From assembly GCA_038503075.1 (NCBI GenBank), contig JBCAML010000001.1, positions 620,001-684,000 on the forward strand: 64,000 nucleotides of DNA. Direction: 5' to 3'. The notes under the pieces were generated by a model that did no database searches, was not told where the DNA came from, and saw only the letters and a program-made list of their open reading frames with translations. Positions 57,283-64,000 of the stretch are shown piece by piece. The stretch comes from Gyromitra esculenta. Taxonomy: Eukaryota; Ascomycota; Pezizomycetes; Pezizales; Discinaceae. The translations under genes and the position numbers were made by a program. Positions within the stretch are counted from its first letter, which is position 1, and each line of letters starts with the position of its first letter.

Positions 57283-58180
57283 CGAACTCTATTTTTTTCA
57301 TTCGCTGACTTTCTTTTTCATCCCTATTGTCCTTACTCCACTCTCTCCACATCAATATTTATTACCTCATCTCTTTTCTATCTGGTGTCTTTTTTTTTTC
57401 AATAGGGTTTTATTGTTTCAGTGGTTGGGTGTTGTCACGGTCTAGTTGGTCAGGCGAAAGGCGTTTTCCTTTTTTTTCCTTATATTTTTTTTACATGCAA
57501 AAACGCGACCTTAACGGACATACATACTACCTATGACATTACGATATTGCGGTAGAGTAGAAAGCTGTTAGCTTTTAAATGAGATATATATTAATTTCCC
57601 CTGATGCTGTGGCTTCCAGTGATTCTAGGCTATTAGAGATTGCTACGCACTAGTGTGTGATCTTCTGCACCAAGCCACCTTTAACCGGAGTATTTGGTTG
57701 CAGTAGGCTTTGTTACAAGAATGCTTCTAGGAGATATGTCTGACTACTCAAATACTGCACCTCAACCGCCTTGGGTACCATATTGTGATTGGGCAATCCA
57801 ACCTCCCACACCACCTAAGCATCCGACGTCGACGAGAATCGAGATCCGGAAGCTTATAGTGGATGAGTAGTACTAACTTGATGAGAAAGCGAACGATTAA
57901 TCATTACGAGGGGGAACTCTAAGGGGTGCAGACAGTTTTAAAATGATATTCCAAATGTAGGCTTGCGACAAAGCTCCTAAACTAAGATAATGCATCCTAG
58001 GTTTGGGTCCGCCCCCGGAGAGATACTGTCTCAATTATGTACACGTTCTTTCCTTATGTGGGTCTCCAAAATCACTTTCAAAACTTGAGGATCTTAATAG
58101 GTACTGCGTATATTTGATCACATTCTCGGTATTGCTCAGAACGTTCCGTTTTGGCTCGTTATAGTTAGAGTTGAGGGGGT

Positions 58181-58198
58181 TTTTCTTTCTTTCTTTCT
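58181..58198. repeat. (TTTC)n microsatellite
   Basis: Four TTTC-type units in intergenic DNA. Confidence 0.75.
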
Positions 58199-58352
58199 GT
58201 CATGGCTGCGTGTGGCCTTGCTAACTACTTGTAAAGATATGATGAGTTTTATTACTAAAGCTTCAGGCTCTCTGTCTCTTGAAGGCAATTTCAGGAGGTG
58301 CACGGTGCGAATACGTAATTTTGTTGGTTTTCCCGGGGTGGTAGGGATGAAC

Positions 58353-58518
58353 GGGATCGATTGCCTGATTCTCTAAAGCTAGGCTGGCAACGCATACTGT
58401 CTATATACGTGCGTAATGGCCTCCAAGCGCCCATGTACTCGGGCTCGTGTCTCTCGCTAATTTCCGGCCCTTGAAATCACACACGAAGAATTTCGTACTA
58501 GGAAGCTTCTCTAACAAG
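58353..58518. repeat. Dispersed repeat R3, copy 2
   Basis: Partner of 45211-45397, same orientation. See that entry for shared blocks. Confidence 0.55.
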
Positions 58519-59027
58519 TGCGTTAAATGGTAAATCTATCTATCTTCTCTAACAAGTATGTTGAATATAATGGATAGATATGTTATATATTGTCTCGAGT
58601 AAAGAATAGAAGAGAAGAGAAAATAGACGAGCGGGAATAGAGCTCTATATATATACTCCCTATGGAGTCATATAAACAGGTTTATGGGGGCTCTTTGGGC
58701 GCCGAATAGATCGGCCCGAGAAGCCCCCATTAGTAGGTGAGACTATAGACCGAACGATATCGGTATCCCGAATAGTGACGTACCAATGAAACACTAGGAA
58801 GCCTATAGATATATACCATATATCCAACGAAGTAAAGGGGAGAATTACCGAGTGATAGTTTATGAATCGCTGTTAATCACTAAGCCCCCAACCCCGTCTC
58901 GTAGCATAAGAACGAGAAAGATACTAAAATGGAGATCTACAAGTGATATTTAGGTTTCTTCCACTCTAGAATTTAGGCATAGCTTGGACGTGGTTTAGAA
59001 TTCTTGACGGAGCCCTTTGAGTGACAA

Positions 59028-59294
59028 GAATCACATTGCTACACACTTTACGCCACCTCCCTTACATTGGCCTCAGGACTGTTCATCTACAGACGGCTAA
59101 CGGAGAATACGGTGGCAGAGGCTCCCGGGAACATCCGTGTTGGCCAACAGCCGGATATCGAAAGTCTAGTTGGCCACATGAACGCTACCATGCAAGAAGT
59201 CTCCCATACTTACGTGTATCCCCAACCTCCTTTTGATCGACTAAGGCAATTCTATTATCCAATCTTCGACGGTATTCAGGCCGAAGTTGAATAG
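59028..59294 (+). pseudogene. Possible gene fragment of unknown family
   Basis: An open frame of about 89 codons without a well-placed start encodes a stretch of ordinary protein composition (SLVGHMNATMQEVSHTYVYP, then DRLRQFYYPIFDGIQAEVE) and closes with TAG at 59292-59294. The frame stays open for a further 11 codons after the TAG. It could be an exon or remnant of a larger gene, but nothing recognisable surrounds it. Confidence 0.2.
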
Positions 59295-60494
59295 ATACAG
59301 TTCAATATCCAATACACCCGCTCAGAGTAAGTATACTTGGTGTTTTTCGGTTTGAGTATCCTCTCCTCTTGTCTGATTCATAATAATACCAGACAAGATC
59401 TGTTTCTCGCTATAGCAAGATTGGTAACAGCGCAACCCAGATCCGTTAGCGTGGACATCTTAGATACCCTCAGGGGGTAGCTGCCTACAAGTTTCTCTTC
59501 CTTTCCGGAGACAAGGAGCTCTTTAGCCACTATGACGTGCAGGCTCACCGATCAAATTGATATTACTCAATGCATATAAACAAGTAGCTGCCGAGTGTCT
59601 ATCGGCCATCAGCTACCTAGGGTTGCCCCTGCTCTCCACTAGGTACCTTGATAAACGATAGGAGGAAGCAAGTCGCTGAATATTTAGGGGCCCTGTTAGG
59701 TTAGCCAGTTATCGAGGTCGAAATGATACCGCAAGCCTTTGTGATCGTCACTTGATCTCTTCCACACGAAGGTATGAGCACTTGACGGCCCGCATATTTT
59801 GCTAGCGATGGAATGTATACCTATAATAGTACTAGCAAGGGTTCATGTTCATGAAGCAAGATAAAATAGTGTTTTTAGACTGGGCAACGCTAGTTAGTGT
59901 GCCTAAGCTCTAAATCTAACCTCATTTCTTAACCGAGTCCCCCAGCGCCCTAAAACACCTATGCTGAGAGAACAGGATCCTAGGAATGTACTTTTTGTTT
60001 TACTAAGTGGCTCGCTCAACTGGGTTCGACCCTCCTCCTTTCTTGCAATTTGAGAAATTTATGGCAGGAGGAGCCCTAGCGAAGTACACATCATAGGGGG
60101 ATGTGGTGATGACATGTATAAACCGATATCATAATAAATCTCTATATTTCTTCCTGCTAAAGATGGCGATTCAGCTGTAGTACTTTTCTAGGAACGGGTG
60201 TCTTTCTCGATTGTTGCGAAGTGCAGAACGGTATATACTCTCCCTGCGAGTAATATACGTACCGTATAAGTATTCCAGTCTGAAATATACGTCGCTATGA
60301 TCTAAATTACACATGCTTAATAGCAGCCCCACTTAGACCAATTGCAATAGCAACCTCCGTTTCGGGCATTTAGTCTCTTGGTCTACTTGCGATTACCTGC
60401 AACCCTAATCTCTCTCCGTTTTCACTATGTTTCATCCTAATTACCATCTAGTCTTATCCAACCACATCATGTACATTCTGTAGTGATGAACCGG

Positions 60495-60509
60495 GAATAA
60501 TAATAATAG
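60495..60509. repeat. (AAT)n microsatellite
   Basis: Five units of AAT/ATA, about 210 bp 3' of the macro-domain gene's stop codon. Confidence 0.65.
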
Positions 60510-60721
60510 AATATCAACCGTTATAAAAACAAAAGCACCAAATTGCTAGAAGGCGGACAAAAACGGAAAAAGAAAAAGAAAAGCATCCTATCAACGCCAC
60601 AGAATAGTAATCATCAACCCAAAACCTTATTTCATCCGCATGAAAAATCCTCAAGCCATATCATACTCCATGTAGTACGAGAATATATTAGCTTTAAGTT
60701 ACCCAGCCACCGTCTCGGGCT

Positions 60722-61749
60722 CTATTTTTTTGCATCCTCTCTGTCAATAAAAACAAAGTCGTCTTCAACCTCAGACTCTGCATGATTTACGGGCTCTGAT
60801 TTCGGAGGGAATGTTTCCGTCTGAGGGGTTTCTTTCGTCTCACCACCCGGTGAAGTTTCAGCAATTAGAGTAGGCTCGGTGGGTTTGATTTCAGCGGGTT
60901 TAGCGTCAACAGCGCCATCAGCGGTCTCAGTAGGCTTGGCGGTCTCAGTGAGTCTAGTGTCTTCGACGCCCTCGGTGATGCCCTCAATCCCAGCTGGGGG
61001 CGGGAAATAGGTCCTTCAGACAATCAGCACTACAACCGGCTGCAAGTTCTCAACAAGACTTACGAGATCAGGTCACAGTAAGCAACCTCATCTTTCCTTT
61101 CAAAATTACAAAACACCACCAACTCTATCTTCGCCCCATCATCCGATTCCAAAAACTTTCTAACTGCCTCAATCGCCGTTTCTGCAGCTTCGTATGACGG
61201 ATATCCATAGATACCAGTACTCAGGGCACAAAAGGCGATTGCTGTGAGTTGATTCTGCACAGCTAACTTCAGCGCCTCAGTATAGCAGCTCGCCAGGAGC
61301 ACCGCGTGCGAATTTCCCTGTCGCTCTTTCCAGTAGACAGGGCCTACCGCGTGGATAATGTTTTTGCACGGTAGTTTATAGGCCCTTGTTATTTTCGCGT
61401 GGCCAGTTTGGCAACCGTCGAGCTGGTAACAGGCTTCGCTGAGTTCGCGGCCAGCGGCGGAGTGGATGGCGCCGCAGACGCCGCCGCCCGCTATCAATGA
61501 CTGGTTTGCGGCGTTGACGATGGCACCGTTGGGCAGGTGCAGTTTAGTGATATCAGTGCGGATCAAACCAATTTTAGCGTTCAGGGCGGCGGAGTAAGGA
61601 TACAGGGGTTTAGGGGCGATGGTGAGGGTATCGCCATCGTAGAGGAAGGGGAGGGTGAGGATCTCTGACTGATTGATTACGGTAGGCATTCTAGGTGGGA
61701 GCTTGTGGGAGCTTGTGGAGTAGGTCTGGAAACGCCTGAACCAGCTCAT
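60722..61749 (-). CDS. Macro-domain protein (MacroD-type ADP-ribosyl hydrolase)
   Basis: MacroD-type macro domains remove ADP-ribose from acidic residues and deacetylate O-acetyl-ADP-ribose. Exon 1 is 61064-61749 and exon 2 is 60722-61013, giving 325 residues. The macro domain spans about 55-230: IGLIRTDITKLHLPNGAIVN, the catalytic-loop pattern NAANQSLIAGGGVCGAIHSA, CQTGHAKITRAYKLPCKNII, HAVGPVYW and the phosphate-binding CALSTGIYGYP. The residues expected for the MacroD active site (Asn-Ala-Ala-Asn, GGGV) are present. Residues before 20 are basic and Ser-rich; a second in-frame Met (MPTVINQ) is an alternative start, so a mitochondrial presequence is possible. The C-terminal 95 residues are Thr/Glu/Pro-rich and disordered, ending DDFVFIDREDAKK. 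It is head to head with PMS1. Confidence 0.93.
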
Positions 61750-62172
61750 TGGGGCGGTGGGGAATGTTAGTGCAGCTTGAACAGAGATAGGGAAGGAGTG
61801 TTTTTTTATACACCTGATGGAGAGATGAGTTTTGGGTTATCTGGCAAGTATCTGCACTTGTTTGCGTATGCGTGGTCGGAGGTATTGTGGAAAGCTGGCC
61901 TTCCTGATACTGTGACTCCACTCCAAGGTGTTGTTGGTACTGGAGTTGGTTTGACAAGGATATGCATGGACCGCGGGGTCATAAGGCAACAGCGGCGCGC
62001 TGACAGGGATGCAGCCGGGTAACGAGACAGCGTTACTCTGCTGCTGCAGGATGTTACGGTACCGCTGTGCAGGGATGTCACGCTTCAAGTTGTACAGCCT
62101 TACCCGTCCTCAAACAACACGTTCTCCGCGTGTAAATTCCCACTTTACGCGCTCAATCCACCACCACAGTCA
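61750..62172. promoter_or_regulatory. Shared upstream region of the macro-domain gene and PMS1
   Basis: 423 bp between divergent start codons. It contains two near-palindromic words (CTGCTGCTGCAG area at 62040). A shared promoter is inferred from geometry. Confidence 0.4.
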
Positions 62173-64000
62173 ATGGCCACCATCAAACCCATTGAACGCA
62201 AATCTGTCCGTACCCACGTCTACCCTACCCCCATACAACTATCTATACTAACTACCCTTCATTCTCCAGGTCCACCAGATCCAATCCGGCCAGGTGATCG
62301 GTGACGGTCTGACTTCAGTGGTCAAAGAACTAGTCGAGAACAGCTTCGACGCCAATGCAACCTCAATAGGTACATCCACCCCCAACTACACGCCAGCATC
62401 ACCATCTAACCACTCTTTAACAGAAGTCCGATTCAAGAACTACGGTCTCGACGCTGTCGAAGTCATCGACAATGGTTCTGGCATCACCCCAGACAACTAC
62501 GAGTCTATAGCCCTTAAACACTGGACCTCGAAACTCACAAGCTACGAAGACCTCGATAATGTTACAACCTTTGGGTTCCGCGGCGAGGCTCTTTCCTCCC
62601 TATGTGCGTTATCAGATCTACAAATCACTACTGCCACCGCCAATGAAGTTCCAAAGGGCACCCGTCTCGAATTCGAGACCTCGGGGAAGCTGAAATCTCG
62701 CTCCGTTGCGGCTGCACAGCGAGGGACGGTGGTGTTGGTGGAGAATATATTCAAGGCGCTCCCCGTGAGACGGAAGGAGCTGGAGCGGAATGTAAAAAGG
62801 GAGTATACGAAGGTTTTGGGTGTGCTGCAGGCATATGCAGGGATTTGTGTCGGTGTCAAGTTCTCGGTTTTTAACCAACCAACGAAGGGGAGGAGAACCC
62901 CAGTTTTTGCTACAAAGGGGAACAAAACTACGAGGGAGAATATCGCGAATGTTTTTGGTGCAAAGACTCTCTCTGCGCTTGTGGTTTTGGACCTACAATT
63001 TGAGATGAAACAGACGAGGAGAGGGGTTCGAGAGTCGGAGTAAGCCCTTATCCTTCGCTGTGTAACAACCCCTCAACCTGGAGCTCAATTCTTACATCCC
63101 CTGGAGTTCTCTAGAAGTAAGGAGGTCAAGATAGTGGGTCATATATCACGCCCTATTGTCGGAGAAGGTAGACAAGCTCCAGATAGACAGATGTTCTTTG
63201 TCAATGGCAGACCTTGTGTGCTCCCCCAAGTACGTATATGAGAATGAGTGATAATTGATGATGCGCACAAATTACTAACAAAACCCAGATAGCCCGTGCC
63301 TTTAACGAGGTTTACAAAACCTTTAATGTTACTCAGTCTCCTTTTATCTTTGGAGATATTCAGATGGATACAAGTATGTTTTTTTTTTTCCTTGAGCTTC
63401 AGACATAAACGTTATTCTAACTCTGAGAAGACTCATACGATGTCAACGTCTCTCCCGATAAACGTTCAATCCTCCTTCACGACCAGACAGAGTTATTAGA
63501 ATCACTAAAAACCTCTCTCATAACAATGTTTACGAACCACGAACAAACCGTCCCACACTCACAATTAGGCACCCAAGCAAAACTACCGAGTTACAAGCAG
63601 CTGACTTTCGGCCATACTACCGCACCGTCTATAGCTAGCGCTTCAACATTATTAACAAAATCCCCAGATCAAGATACTCCGGTTCAAACCGATGGCGATG
63701 CCGACACGGAAGCCCCACCACAAATCCCACAAGATGGCGACCTAGAGCCAACAGCCAACAACTCCACTAAAACGGCAAACAGGAATAAAGCACCTCCAAC
63801 TTACACCGTTGCCCCCTCTAAAAAACTTCAAGAAACTATATTCAAATCACCGATAGTCACCGACCCAAAGCCAAGGCCGTTTGCCACCCGAACAACTGCT
63901 GACGAAATCGCGGATTCTATTCTCGAAGAAGAAAACGAAGAAGTCGCACTGCCCCCACCTACCCCCTCAATCCCCCTTGAATTCTCGGTCCCTCCGCCCT
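62173..64000 (+). CDS. PMS1: DNA mismatch repair protein Pms1 (MutL family), N-terminal part (cut by window edge)
   Basis: Pms1 pairs with Mlh1 to form MutL-alpha, whose latent endonuclease nicks the strand to be repaired. Visible exons are 62173-62205, 62270-62369, 62424-63039, 63115-63229, 63289-63373 and 63431 onwards, all in phase. GHKL ATPase motifs are VVKELVENSFDANATSI (motif I, with the catalytic Glu and metal-binding Asn), VIDNGSGI (motif II) and TFGFRGEALSSLCALSDL (motif III). The transducer domain carries RGTVVLVENIFKALPVRRKE and MFFVNGRPCVLPQ, followed by YDVNVSPDKRSILLHDQ. The frame is still open, in a disordered linker, at the window end; the C-terminal endonuclease part lies outside. 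The opening ERKSVHQIQSGQVI is typical of Pms1 rather than Mlh1. Confidence 0.95.

Larger units (their letters stand above)
57214..60721. other. Intergenic region with repeat R3 and microsatellites
   Basis: 3.5 kb between convergent genes. Contains (TA)n at 57269-57282, (TTTC)n at 58181-58198, repeat R3 copy 2 (58353-58518) and (AAT)n at 60495-60509. One open stretch ending at 59294 may be a gene fragment (listed separately). No intact gene is seen. Confidence 0.5.

Noticed and set aside
1..64000. CRISPR arrays, bacterial operons, riboswitches, rRNA genes
   Set aside because: No regularly spaced repeats of CRISPR type and no rRNA-like sequence. The intron-rich fungal genes make bacterial feature types inapplicable.

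Overview
The window is nuclear DNA of a filamentous ascomycete. Most genes are split by short introns (about 50-130 nt) with GT-AG ends and CTAAC-like branch points. Base composition is moderate, and the proteins are recognisably fungal (Mdm10, Mrt4, Rrn5, Yif1, Stu1/CLASP, Spc24). The decayed NB-ARC/TPR gene and the HNH-type gene resemble families I associate with Pezizales (truffles, cup fungi), but that placement is inference only. All gene models below were built by eye from reading frames, splice sites and family resemblance.

Left gene-rich block (1-28,400): a CLASP/Stu1 N-terminus cut by the window edge (-); an F-box protein with a C-terminal membrane anchor (-); La protein (-); a stand-alone tyrosinase C-terminal domain (+); uroporphyrinogen-III synthase (-) divergent from YIF1 (+); a Cys-containing orphan (+); CCT1/TCP-1 alpha (-); MDM10 (-) divergent from MRT4 (+); RRN5 (-); a SWI3/RSC8 homologue (-); and a tRNA-His with an intron (-).

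Central gene-poor block (about 28,400-46,500): relics of dispersed repeats, three MITE-like elements in the window (two of them here), an HNH-type gene with two in-frame TAG stops, a small secreted Cys-rich protein, a frameshifted NB-ARC/TPR (NLR-like) pseudogene, and an intact F-box gene beside it. This looks like a repeat-rich accessory compartment.

Right gene-rich block (46,500-64,000): a RING-H2 ubiquitin ligase (-); FIS1 (-) divergent from SPC24 (+); a Rad5/HLTF-like SNF2 ATPase with a RING (+); a macro-domain protein (-) divergent from PMS1 (+, cut by the right edge). Four head-to-head housekeeping pairs share intergenic regions of 242-430 bp. The last three genes all act in genome maintenance or ADP-ribose metabolism.

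No rRNA, CRISPR array or intact autonomous transposon was seen. The strongest items for follow-up are the lone tyrosinase C-terminal domain, the TAG-interrupted HNH gene, the NLR relic next to an F-box gene, the secreted Cys-rich protein inside repeat-rich DNA, and an apparent excess of the palindrome TACATGTA in non-coding DNA.
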